A stretch of 64,000 nucleotides of DNA, taken from the NCBI GenBank assembly GCA_021018815.1, contig JAITYX010000033.1:744001-808000 (forward strand), given 5' to 3'. This document shows, piece by piece, positions 23,345 through 35,982 of this stretch. The translations under genes were made by a program, and so were the position numbers. The stretch's first letter is position 1. Each line of letters starts with the position of its first letter. The notes under the pieces are model-generated. The model saw only the letters and a list, made by a program, of their open reading frames with translations. It was not told the origin of the DNA and searched no databases. This DNA comes from Talinum fruticosum (taxonomy: Eukaryota; Streptophyta; Magnoliopsida; Caryophyllales; Talinaceae).

Positions 23345-26300
23345 ATGGGGCAACCCACTTTCAACAACCTATATAAACTGAACAACCTGAACTCATCCCG
23401 ATTTGAGATTCATCCGTGAACACGAGTGATCTAAAATCGACTACTTGAGTCGAACTTGAATCAAACAAACCTATTTGTCAGGTGTACAACTATCAGTAAG
23501 GAACAAGGGATGCTTTGTGGAATTCAGCAAGATATGGAGTTGATCTCTGTTCTGTTCTCTGTCTCTTCATCTTACAGTAAAAGTGCTGCTTGCATTTTTC
23601 TTCCAGTTTAATTGGCATTTTAAAAGGACTTCTTATCTTTGTAAAATCAAAAAGGAGAGAAAAATCTTTTCTTCTGTATTTCGACATACACTAAGAAATT
23701 TTGTAATGTGACATCGTGTGAATACAATTACTACACTTACATGTAATGTGACACCGGTCTTAATTTATAATCACTGCTTATTTGCTTTAATTCCAATCTT
23801 AATTATATTATCGACTCTGTAATCTCATCTTTATTAACGTGAGTCCAAATACCCAATTAAAATTTTAAAATATATCATTATATTATTAGGCCTATAAACT
23901 TATTCTTTAGGGAAACAATTAAATAAATTTATAATTATGATGTAATATATGTAGCAAATGCTGGAGGAGGAAAAAAATAGAGCAAGAGCGATGTTGAGTG
24001 AATGTCAAGTAAAACATTATTCAAAGATTCGGTCTAATCTGGATGAATGAGCATCAGCCGCTGATTTCAACTACCTTTCCCTAAAATTAAATTATTTATT
24101 CAATAGAGAAGTTAATTAAAAGTCGACATTATTTCTTCACAATCAACAATTAAAAAAAGGATAGAAATTTCCATTGTGCATGTGATCAGTAAATTAAGAT
24201 AAGCACTAGAGGTTCCTCATGTCTTAGTTGGCGCACTAATAAAATAGGAGAAATTGGAACAATTAATGTACTCATGTTCTCCCTATTTATTTTTTATAAA
24301 AAATATTATTAACAATTTTATTACACGATTCTAATAAGAAAAAAAGTTACAATTTGACAAATTAAAAGTCTACTCAGAAGAAAAGTGTTATGTTATAATG
24401 GAGAAAGTTATATTAATCTGTGAGGGGTTGTAGAGAGTGAAAGAAATCTATACAAAGGATATAAATTGTCGTAATTGAAACATCCAGGAAGATAAAGTGG
24501 CAATGATGATGTGAAAATTGGGGATTGTTTGATGAGAGAATTTTTATTGTCAACTTATTTTTTAGGTGGAACGTCTTTTTGGAGAAATTAAAAGAGAGTT
24601 ATGAGGAATGGTAGAGGAGGATGTCCGGTTTTGTTCCTTCTTTCCTATTTTTTGTGTCCAATTTATCTACCTTGGTGACATCAAGATTTTATTGTATTTA
24701 GTTTTCTGCATTTTGTACTAGTGGACTATTAATTATATAAAAAAAAAACACACAAAGTAGATACGTAATTCATCAAGACAATCGTTATTAAATTGTTTCG
24801 ATATGATTTACTTTCCCAAACTCGAAATATAAATATCACAACTTTCCCTTGATTTATATGTACTTTGTGCTCAATTCAAGGATCAATAATGTTACACGAG
24901 AATCTCACATAGAACCTTAAGGATGGGGAGGGATGTGCAATTTCTTCGATAAATGAAGTATTCATTTTACTAAATTCCTTTATTATAAAACTGTCTAAAG
25001 ACGTTACTAAAGAAAGAAAACACATGGATTATAGTCCGAACAGGAGGCAAAGAACATACTCAAATATTTCCCTACCATTTTTGACCTTTCTATACTATTG
25101 AAACTATGCTTCTCCACAGATTTTGAGCTTTGATTAGTTAGGTCAAAATAGGCTAAAAATGATGACTTTTTGAGTGGCTAATCATAGAATCATGTGCCCT
25201 ATAACCTGGAAATTAAAACTCAACCAGAATCATTACTGAATCATTTGCTTCCTCTCCCTAGGTCTACACCTAATCATTTTTCATACTCTTTTATTCTATT
25301 TTTTTAAAAAGAATATAAAAATTAAAAAAAAAAAAAAAAAGGAGGGGAAGGAAAGAGGAGGTTGAAGATTGGGAGAAATCAGGTGGGCATGTGAGGCAAT
25401 GGAATGAGGTTGGGATGTGCCCCAATTGGATAGAAGCTCATGTGCTTATTATGAATTTGCATAATTGCTTGCACCCAATTTTTGGGGTCTCTCTTTCTTT
25501 CTCCTTCCTCAAATAATGCCCTTAGCTTCTTCTTCTTCTTCATCAATCAATGTTTTAAGGGCAACTAATGAATTATTGGGTTGTGGGACAACAGAACTTT
25601 TGGATGGACTCCCCTTTGGGGCCTATGACTGCCCGTGGTCAAGATCACATTTTTATGTGATTAGCCTCGATAATTTATAGATGCGTACGCGGTAGCCTTT
25701 TATGTTACACGGGTGGCTTAATAAGGGCTGATGAGTTTGGAATTAGGATTTCGATATCTAATCTAACCATTAGAATCAATTTAGCAAAACTCATCACTTA
25801 AAAGAATCCTTTTAGTGGTGCGAAAATGCAAAAAGTGTACTTTTGAAAAATATGTTAGGAGTAAGGTTGACCATATGGAAGATATTTATGATAATTCGAA
25901 AAACATAAATCTTAAATATTTTGTTAGAATACGAGTTAAAATTTGTTATGATTGGATTTGTTTAATTCTCATGACATAAATCCTAAATATTTTGTTAAAG
26001 TATGAGTTTGTTTTTGTGCCCAAAAAGAGGGTGGGACTCACATATAGAATCATGCTATAGTGTAAAGGGGATAGAAACGTTAATGCAAATGAAATTCAAA
26101 CCTAAATCTCTTATAACAAATATCATATACTTTATATTAGTTAAAACAAACATAACACTTATATCGTACTGAGTAGGTGTTTCAAAATAATGTCATACAA
26201 TAAGGTGATAGCACTTGCTAGAGGGAAAAGAAAGAGGTCGAAAATGTGTTATGATTACAGATTATCGTTTACTTGAAATAAACCCAATTTAATCTAAGAA

Positions 26301-27110
26301 TTAGCATCTTAATTCTTGAGAAATGATAACTAAAAATCATGAGGGTATTGGATTTATTAAGAAAAAATCAACCAAGAAGTGATGATTAATTGGTTTGGGG
26401 GCGGAGCCTCTTAAATAGGCTTTCTTTATTCAAGCAAGTAGACTGTCGATATTAGTAAGGTTGCAGTTTGAATTAATCAATGTTTTTTTTTGGTTCTACG
26501 AATTTTGGTTGGATAATCTCTTTTCAAAAAGATGAACCCATTTTTTTAAAAAAATAATAATATAATGTTGGATAGAGTGCAAATACAATATAATTTAATT
26601 TATAGACAATAATTAAGAGAAAATTTTATTAATGATTAATATTATATGCATCCAACTAAGGTCTGTTTTTTTCATTGAAAAATTGAAATAGAATGTAAGA
26701 AGGAACGGAAAAAAAGAAATAAAGTGAGTTTTTTTGGAAGGAGTGAAAATAGTGCGATAACGTGACATTTATAAAAATGGAGTTATAAAACAAAATGTAA
26801 AAACTTTCAAGAAGTGGAAAGGGAAGAGATGGATGGGGCGGGAGTTTTTTTTTTTTTTATTTTGGGAAAAAGTGAGATGAAGTAGGATGAGTTTCAATCC
26901 CTACTCTTATTATCAATGTTTATTAACGTTTTTGGTCTTATTCCAACAATGTTCACTGCTCCAAACAACTACCATATTCTTATGATCTTCAATGTAGTCC
27001 TAATATTCAAACTATATAAGAAACCCTTATCATCAAAGTCAAGATCCAATCTAAGATTCTATTTGCTATGATTAATTCTGTTATCAGTTTCTTGTGTGAG
27101 TTTGATTTGT
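23345..27110. other. Intergenic, AT-rich
   Basis: No gene is recognised. A pair of ~40-bp imperfect direct repeats (cataaatcytaaatattttgt) lies at about 25906 and 25975. A poly(A) run of 17 is at about 25325-25341. The short ORF at 25465 has no recognisable content. Confidence 0.5.
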
Positions 27111-27315
27111 TAGTAGGTCACTTGTTAGAGTTGAGTAGTGGCTTTGTGAAATGTGGCTGGGCTCATGTAAAGCGGGAAGAGAACGCACTGGTCCATTTGC
27201 TTGTCGGACTAAGCTAATTAGAGTCTAAACAGATCTAGTTGGGCATTTGCCCTAACCAAATCGCTTCTGTGGTTTCTGCAGATTTATCATCAATGAATTA
27301 CCTTCGTTGTTGACC
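27110..27315 (+). mobile_element. LINE-associated RNase H tail, relic
   Basis: Plus frames give CGWAHVKREENALVHLLVGL and, one frame over, QIASVVSADLSSMNYL. These match the usual end of plant LINE RNase H domains (VKRE-N-x-x-AH-LA, then V-x-x-DL). The fragment is frameshifted and lacks the upstream catalytic part. Confidence 0.5.
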
Positions 27316-27498
27316 CGCAAAAATTAAACAAACAATCTAAGAATACTAATAGTCATACCTCTCGACATCCCATCGAGAAAAAACTATAGGTTCCTTGAAT
27401 TTGAATGTTTACATTACACTTCCATTATCCCTGTATGGCCTCACTCTACCTTAGACAAGACACCAGACAAATTTAAATTCAAGCAATGAAGAAGTAAC

Positions 27499-27690
27499 AA
27501 CTCCTCCTAGAGTGAATCCTATAATCCTAGGTTATAAAGAGAGCTAAATATAAACATTCTTATCCCTCCAATTACTTGCGGAAACACACACGAACTCCTC
27601 CCAAAGTGAATCCTATAATCGTAGGTTATAAAAAGTAACTAAATATAAACACTTTTATCCCTCCAAATACTCGCGGAAACACACACAAAC
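27499..27690. repeat. Tandem duplication of a ~94-bp unit
   Basis: Copy 1 (27499-27592) and copy 2 (27593-27690) share aactcctcc, gtgaatcctataat, taggttataaa, ctaaatataaaca, tatccctcca and gcggaaacacacac in the same order with scattered changes. Non-coding. Confidence 0.85.
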
Positions 27691-30660
27691 CAATTCGATG
27701 TGATGGAGAGAGACAATGGCATAATTGGCCATTATGTGATTCATTATTGCTAGTTTTCCCTAGTGCATTGTCAGCAGACTCATGCTTGGCAACTAAGAAA
27801 ATTTTTCTAAGACAGCATGATGAATGTGGAGAGATTAAAGTCAAAAATTCCCCGATAACACGTCCAAAAGAGGCGGTAGTTCCCTCGATAGGGGCAACAA
27901 TGACAACAAAACAGAGGTCTCCTAACTCAAAACAGTAAAGTATTGTTTCCGTAGTCTAAGAAGACCCCTACCTGACTTACAAGTTACTAGTGCAGATTGA
28001 GAACATAAACCCCAAGCTAGTGGGGATGCCCAAAATGATGAACCCTGGAAATTATTATGCAATGAAGTCAAATAGATATGACAGAAAGGAGCACAATTTA
28101 CTTGGCGAACGGGTTCCAAGGTGTCCATGAGGTTCCCTTCTTCCTGGCCTACCAAAATAATGCTAAAACAATCCAGTATGAATCCTGCATGAGAAGAGAT
28201 TAGGTTAGTTTGATAGGATGTAGATCTAGCCCTACGAAGTCGTTCATATTCCTGAGAAAAATGTTGACAGTGGTTCGATAGCCTATCGATGAAACAAGGT
28301 AGCTTGATTGAAAAATCTTTCTTTTCATGCATTATTGCTTCTGCAAAACTTCACATATGCCACAATCTATTGTACGGTCGTACCATATGACGGAAAAGTA
28401 GCTATAGTGATATCTTCCAGAATGCAGAAGGCAAATGTAAAAGTATATGCTTGAAACTTAGAAATTTGGGCAAGATTATGCATTGAACTCTATCTTTAAC
28501 CTTCTAATATGTTGTCCTCACTTTTTCGTTACAAACACTAGTTTCAAGCCTCCGGTTGGTGAAGTAAAGGACAGAAAGGCGGCACATGTTTAGAGTTAAA
28601 AACTAAGCAACATAAACAAATAAATGACATGAAGTGCTTGTTAGAAAATAGAAAGTGAACTCCAGTAAGAATCATGTCGGGTTATAGCACTGAAGCACTT
28701 CAGTTTCAGTCGATTCAAACATAATGGTTAGTGCTCCTATCGCTAATTGATATATGTTTTTCTTAATATGGTTATCTGATTCAGATGATACAGGCACCTA
28801 AGTTGCATGTACAGTGACAGGCTACAACAGGACAGTGGCAGATAGTGACAGATCATTTCAGGCACATATGACGGCATCGACTATGGAAGGAAAGTAACAT
28901 AAAGCTATCATATAGAGTCAAGTAGAATCACGACAGGTTATCATAATGAGATGAAATCGCCTTCATAGAAATCTGTCAACTGCAACAATGCTATGCAGTA
29001 ACAGGTGAATGAAACTGGACAAGGTTGTCAAAGTATGTAATACAAACAATGAAACAACAGCAACTTTTGGAAGTAATACATCAGAAGGATTATATTCTGG
29101 CTCTATAATTAGCATAGATATCAACAGGGCATCCAATGTACTATCACTAACCAAATTTCGAAACAGTGTTCAAGCTCTACATGGGAGCGTGGGGCAGGGA
29201 GAGAAAGGACATGCATAAGCATCTGGTGATACCATGTGATTGCATGTCCAATATGAATTATCTCGGTTGTTCAGTTTTTGTTTTGTTTTACAGTACAAGT
29301 GAAAATGACTATGAAGAATCATGGGAGATGATTAGAAGATGACAAAGACATCAAAACGATCCAGATATGAGAACATCTCCAGCAAGTTGGTGCCCGATTT
29401 AGATGCTTCTACTGTGTACATTGTACATTGCCCAAGTTAAGAAGCTGTCATAAAGGACTGAAAGCAACACCAGGACATACTTCAGGGTTGATGTCAGATT
29501 TTTAAAGATGGTTGGCCTCGTGCACAATAAACAGTACATAGAAGCGACAAATGGCTGCATCTCATATTTCTACCATGGGAGATTTTAATTCAAAAGGAGA
29601 GCAAGGAAAAACGAACAGAAAGGAAATGACAATGTGAGTAAAAACAAACAAGTTTCATATCTGTTAGATCAAGAGAACCTGCATCACTTGGTCCTGCATC
29701 ATGTACCCCATTTTACATACATTTTTCGATCAAGAAATATCAACTATTTGAAACTAGGTTTTTCATTAGGTTCAAACAATTAACAGACCGGAGGTAGCAT
29801 CAAGTAAAAACAAACAAGTTTCATATATATTAGATCAAGAGAACCTGCTTGGCAATCACAGTGCATGAGTTCCTCTTATTCAAACTAATCAAGAATCAGA
29901 AATTTACTTGAAAAACTTAATACAGAACTACAGCTGAGTGAGTATTTACTGCATACAACCAATTATTTAGGTCCCAATTGAGACATCATCGTGACTTTCG
30001 GATAATTTATTTTTCAAGTTTCCGGTATCTTGGCCCCTCTTGAGTTGACAGGGATTAACGAATAGAAATTAACATCCATAGCAAAGATATGTTGTATATT
30101 ATATCCTAGATGTGAACATATGTAGGACAGGTAAAAGAATAGGCACATTTAACATATGGCCTCCCACCCCACTTAGGTAAGACTCCAGGATATAGATGTC
30201 AATCGGGGTTTGAATTTGGATTAGGGGCTAACCATGGATCCGCATCTAAAAACAGTTAGAACTTTACATTTTCCCCTGCATACCATGCTTTGATGGGACT
30301 CTGGTGTATGAATTCGGATTTGGAAAACTTCACAATTTTACCTTTTACATCTTTGCAGGTTGTCGTCTGGCCACAAAGCACAAGACAATCAATGGCAATA
30401 TGGGCTCAGATCACATAGATATCAGAAATACCCCCAAATAGTATCCATTTCCAGAAGCTCTCTTTCTGCACGAGCTCTGGGATTCACATCTACCCATGCA
30501 TACTACTATCCCTTCCCACACTTATGTATTGTCATCATCATAGTACCTTATGTATGCTATGTTCACTAATAAACAAATATTAAGTTTATTACTCTCTAAC
30601 AGTCTCTCTCTCAAAAATCTAGAAACATTAATTCATAGTTATAATACGATAAAATCAGAT
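27691..30660. other. Non-coding region; one open stretch and one ~50-bp direct repeat
   Basis: A minus-strand open frame at 28332-27922 contains acceptor-like (CATGCAG|GATTC) and donor-like (CGCCAA|GTAAAT) sites but no recognisable domain. A direct repeat with gtaaaaacaaacaagtttca and agatcaagagaacctgc occurs at about 29638-29692 and 29803-29850. Nothing else can be assigned. Confidence 0.4.
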
Positions 30661-30898
30661 GAAATGATGCTATATCTGCACACAACCTTTTCTTTCTTAA
30701 GATGAATGCTTTCCAATGACTCTGACTCTTACAGAGCTACAGCTTGGAGTTTGAGAATGGAAGGACCTATTGAAATGGTCGAAATGATGCTATATCTGCA
30801 CACAACCTTTTCTTTCTTAAGATGAATGCTTTCCAATGACTCTGACTCTTACAGAGCTACAGCTTGAAGTTTGAGAATGGAAGGACCTATTGCAATGA
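30661..30898. repeat. Recent 120-bp tandem duplication
   Basis: The 120 bases at 30661-30780 recur at 30781-30898 with only about three or four differences (for example agcttggag/agcttgaag). Near identity indicates a recent event. No coding potential. It lies about 700 bp beyond the 3' end of the nitrilase gene. Confidence 0.92.
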
Positions 30899-31608
30899 CG
30901 ACCATTTCGCAAGTTCATTATTATGGTAGGTAGGCACTACTATAGGATTTTGACAGCAAAAGGAAAAAGGCAATTTAAATTCGGGGAACTCAATTAAATT
31001 CATTATTACTTGTATGTGGAAGGGTCATTACATTTATGGAATCTCGTGCTATGTACTATAGCTTAAATTAGTGGAACTCAACCAAAGTCCTTATTACGTG
31101 TCTTTATACAAAATGTTCACTCTGGATCAAAACCAGTTCAGTTCATGTCGGGTTTGTTTTTCCCTTGATAATTTTAGGTTAGGTATTAGTTGTGTTATTG
31201 AGTCAAATGAGGTTTTCCTACTCTTCTATATAATAGGATGTTCCCAATGCTACTGAGCTGAAAACTCCATAATCAGTCGGTGCATTAAGTGAAAAAATGG
31301 ACACGCTTATCATCTTCCGGATTTTCCTGAGCAATCAAGTCGAGATGTAACACAAAGTATATACTAACCAATGTGAAAAACAGAGAATAGGCGGAAAGAA
31401 AATGGGAAGCCTTGTATACAAGTCAAAGACAAGAAGCAAAGCAGTACTTGCTGATTTGATTTCAAGGATAAAATTTATGTACAAAATCACTCTCTTATCA
31501 GTCATTACAACAACATTGAGAAAGCTTCATACTCACAAAGGGCAGATTGATATACGAAAGGAACAGCAGTTTTGACAGAATGACCCACTGGCTGATAAAA
31601 ACAGACAT

Positions 31609-34600
31609 CTATCTTTGAACGTGAGGTCCTTCGGATTTTTCAGTTTTTTCAGATTCTGAAGTGAATGCAACAGGGGTCGCAGGATGATCCCTCACAGTCA
31701 AGCTAAATATCTCCGGTCTTGAATAATGACCAACCACATCAAAATCAAATTTTGCACGTGCTATCTCTCCCAAATCTGTGATCATTAAGCATCAAAATAT
31801 CAGCTTACCAATAGTACAAACAAAGAATACATCATTAAAGATGGTTACTTTTAGTAAAGCAACAGGATTATGTTGTTAAAATATGTTACCTAGGTCTGCT
31901 AATTTACAGAGGAAGATATATGCTCATTTGTAAGATATTTTGCTCATTTATACCACTGTCTATATAACTTTAATTGTGCCTTAAGATTAGTGCACAACAA
32001 AGTGCAGGACTTCAAAAAAAGAAAATGCTGAGGATCTGAACATACCAAGGTCAGCTGAGATAAGCGCCTCCCCTTCGAAATTTGGTCCAGCCAGGACAGT
32101 CCCTGATGGTGATATTATTACACTGCCCCGGCACATACAACGGAATCAGGGTTGAGGTCTTCTTCCATACCAACAAATACATATTCAGGAGGAGGCGGAT
32201 AATCCTTCCTCCTACAGAATTGATTGGCTGATAAAACAAAGCATCCACCCTCAAGAGCAATATGAGTCATTGATGCCTGCCAAACATCCCTCGCATCAGC
32301 AGTTGGAGCGCAGTATATTTCAACACCTAAAGTCATGAAGTCTAACAAGTTAGGTCCTATTAACAATGTGTAAGAATATAAACTGAACTACATGTGAATG
32401 ATCAGAAGATAGACAAATGTGTTTGTAGATTTCTATAGACAATCTCCACCAGGCACAGGGTTATGAATCCCTTCAGAGGGCAGGTAAGGTATGGGCATAA
32501 GTATGGACTACAAGAGCCTTGCGCTTCATAAGTGAAAAGGTACTCTGTGAACCCTCCCACATTCAGATTTCTAAACAAATCTTAAAGGTGTCTGAATTAA
32601 CATAGTTCACTGCCAGAGAAGGTTACTGTCAGTAAAATTCCCAACAGCGAACACATACTAAGAGCAGATAGCACACAATCCCTATTTATCATAAGGATCC
32701 TTCCGAAAGTGAAATAATAAAGCATAAAAATGGATAGCTGCTGCATTGAAAAGCATTGGATCCAACCTCCAAGCTTTATGACTAGTGAAATATACGACAC
32801 ATCAAAATAACCATAGTTACTTTTATCTATATGTCTAATTTTATTTTGTTTACCTATTAATCAGCGAAATTAGTGGCTAATAACAAAATTTCAGCTCTCA
32901 CATGCACATGGATGAAAAATAAGACAAGAACAGAGAGAACAACAATCTTTGCTTATGATGTAAATTCTGAAACCTGTCTTTCACTTTGGTGCTTCTATTT
33001 TCTAAACTGTGCAGTCAATAGGTTACATGAAAGCAAATAAATGAATATAGGCGCAGGTTGGCTCACCTTTAGCATACATTGCCGTTCGCAGAAGAGGCAT
33101 TCTGTTTTCCCAGCAAATGGCAGCACCGATTTTGCCAACTGGGGTTTCATAAACAGGAATTGTTGATCCATCCCCAAAGCCCCAAATTATACGCTCAAGT
33201 GCAGTCGGCATGATTTTCCTATGCTTACCCAGGTAATGTCCTTGAGAATCAAAAAATAGAACTGTACAATACAATGTGTATCCATCTCTTTCTATCACAC
33301 CCATCACCAAATATACCTTGTACTTTCCAGCCATTGTAGCCAAACGGTCAACTTCAGGACCTGCATTCATGTGATTCACAGCAAACAAAACATATTAAAT
33401 TCAAAAACAAGATTGCAAATACAAATGCAGAAATTACTGCAGGTAAATTTGTTATAAATTACAGATACTTTGTAGATTGTGAAGCAAAAGAAAAATCTAA
33501 CTCTCTGCAGCTTAATCTCCAAAACACGTTCTAACAAGTTTGAGCCATGATGGGCAGGGGATTAAATAATGAATAAAGAAATCAAGAATTCTTACCAGGG
33601 ACATCAATAGCAGAAGCATGATATCTTCGAAACTCTTCCTTACCCTTTGCTGTCCTGTTACCAATTGTGACACCAAAATTTGAGCCACGTGGATAACCAC
33701 CAATAAAAGCTTCAGGGAAGACAACCAGCTGCGCTCCATAAGAAGCTGCCTCGGCTAACAACCTTTCTGCCTTATCTGAGGTAAGGTAACAATGGCATCA
33801 GAATCAGCACATTATCTTTCACTCATTTAGTTCCAATGTAAACTTCATTATGCAATTGCTCATCAGATCCACCAGTCAATCACAATAACACTTTCCCCTA
33901 TTGTTATATCTCAGACATGAAAAACGAGAACACATATAAATTTCCATTAGAAACAGGTGTTATACACGTACTACAAATGCTATGATCAGACTCCGCCTAA
34001 CATTAGACAATAAGCTCAGACAATGAAATGTACAACAGAATGCCTATCATTTGAAAAGCTGCCACAACTAATATTACGCTCACTTCCTTACAATCCTGTC
34101 CGCGATCAGCAGCCAGTCTATTTCTCATCCCTCTCCCTCACTTTATAAACCGATTCTCTTTCCTCCACCTGTCTCTCAGGTTTCTCTCCCTTATATTTTC
34201 TATTTTCATTCATCTCTCATAATTTTCTCCTTTTCCATCTTCTCACTTTATGTTCTTGGCTCAATTTTCTCGCCCTTTTCTCTGGTCAGATGACAATACA
34301 GATGTGCGCCTTACTTATTGGCACACTACTACCTAATACAAAGAGTTGCATGATTTTAAAGTTATCCATTTCCAACTAAATGAACACATCTAAGTGGAAA
34401 CACATAAATTACCAGAGCACCATAGGAGATATCCTTGCTCCTTTAAGACAGCAAGTAAGCATTCTTTCATCACATTCATAATTTACTTGCGCGCAATCCT
34501 CCAACATAATGTCACTCTCCCAATTCCAAAAGTGTATCTTAAATACTTCCATTGCCAAATCCAGTTCCAGGACTTTAAAATCATGCAACAGAAGACAACA

Positions 34601-35100
34601 ATGCCGCGAAAATTTCATAATCTGTTCTGACTTTTAACCAAAATGTAAGCAACATTTCCATTGAATAGTCAAGAATTCATGAACTTCCAACAAAATTTCT
34701 GATTACGAACCTTTAAACTTATAAATCATGATTCATGAACTTACAACCCCTGATATGAAAGGTAAGAAACCCTAGCAACTACTAAAATGCGATAGCTGAA
34801 GAATCAAGGTCAAATTGACTAGTTTTTACTCTCGATTATATAGAACCGGTCATCCAAATTTGAAAATCATAGAGAGAGAGAGAGAGTACCTAGGGTGGCG
34901 GGAGTGTCGTAGAAGACAGTAGAGGCTTGGACGACGGTGGCGCGAACGACAGGGGCGGAGGAGTCGGCCCCCATTTCAACTTCGGCGAATATGGGCCCGT
35001 CGGCGGCGGCGGTGGTCGGAACTAAGGCCATTTTTCTCTCTCCGGCGGAAGCTTCAACTTCGACAGTGATAGTTGAGTTGGCAGTACTACTCCCTTGCAT
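31609..35100 (-). CDS. NIT4: NIT4-type nitrilase (beta-cyanoalanine hydratase/nitrilase), five exons, one frameshift
   Basis: NIT4 enzymes convert beta-cyano-L-alanine to Asn and Asp with ammonia, the last step of plant cyanide detoxification, in the cytosol. Exons on the minus strand: 35100-34890, 33775-33596, 33360-33067, 32326-32046 and 31775-31609, all with GT-AG sites and phase-1 junctions. The catalytic triad is present: Glu 92 (VVFPEAF), Lys 179 (GKHRKIMPT) and Cys 213 (AAICWENR). The family start is probably internal Met 24 ([13 protein letters not shown]); the upstream Met 1 adds 23 residues that could be leader. In exon 4 the minus-strand run GGGG (32126-32129) is one G short of the family sequence ([13 protein letters not shown]), so the literal frame ends at VCAGAV after 297 codons. 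The remaining exon 4 and exon 5 (ending GPHVQR) are intact in the correct frame. Expect about 350-377 residues if the base is restored. Confidence 0.92.
34870..34886. repeat. (AG)n microsatellite at the nitrilase exon 1 donor
   Basis: A run of about eight AG units lies in the first bases of intron 1, right after the donor site of exon 1. Confidence 0.7.
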
Positions 35101-35728
35101 ACTTGGAGTTTGAAAGGGAGAATCCTCGGGCGCCTTCTAGAAGTTTTTCATTCGTTGGGATATGATAGAGACGCCAGTGGTGGGCACTCCTCAAGGATAA
35201 CGGCCCATTAAGTGGTCTCCATGTGTCGAATTGGTTTGGGCCTTTGTGATGTAAAAGGTATTACAGAAGCCCACTTGACGCACCCAGACGGCCCAAATAC
35301 AGAATTCCACAGCCCTAAAAACAAACATGCCTTTTATGGAAGCTAGAAGCTGAGTAACTAATCCAATTGGAGAGCAATCGGAGAACTCTAATATATAATA
35401 TAATGCAATTAATCTTATAATATATAGTCATAATTATATAATTTATATAATTTATAATTAACAGCGTAATTTTTTATAAAAAATTACAATATTTTTATAC
35501 AACGGATTTACAATTTTGAATTTATTTGCGTTACAAAATGATTGTATCATACCATACCTTACGTAATTGCCCAAAACAAGACATTTGTCAAATAGCACAC
35601 AAATCACATGGAAAATTTGCAAAGTCAATTTTAGTGACTCTCTCATATAAGAAACGAAAGGAATAGAGAAATCGTACATGTGAAATGGTGAAAGCTAGTT
35701 TGACACGTGTTCCATCGTAAATAAAATA
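35101..35728. other. Nitrilase upstream region
   Basis: Contains the presumed promoter; no clear TATA box at the expected distance. AT-rich beyond 35380. Confidence 0.4.
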
Positions 35729-35982
35729 CTTCCTCCGTCCCCAAAAAGTTACATAATTTGACATTTTACGATCTTTAATGTATCACTTTGATCATCAATT
35801 TTTAAAATTCTATAATAGAAAAAATTACAAACATATATTATAATGAAAGTATGTTTTAAAATAAATTCATTTATTATAATTTCATATTGTAAATTAATGT
35901 ATATTTTGATTAAATATTAGTCAAAGTTTACAAATTTTGACCTAAAAAATAAAAATAAATAATTATTTTAAAACGAAGGGAG
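35729..35982. mobile_element. Stowaway-like MITE, ~254 bp
   Basis: The left end cttcctccgtccccaaa pairs with the reverse complement of the right end (ctcccttcgttttaaa). Both ends are flanked by TA, the target of Tc1/mariner elements. The interior is AT-rich and has no ORF. Confidence 0.85.

Noticed and set aside
27922..28332. 136-codon minus ORF as a gene
   Set aside because: No recognisable domain; splice-like sites inside it suggest random or intronic sequence. Mentioned only as an open stretch.
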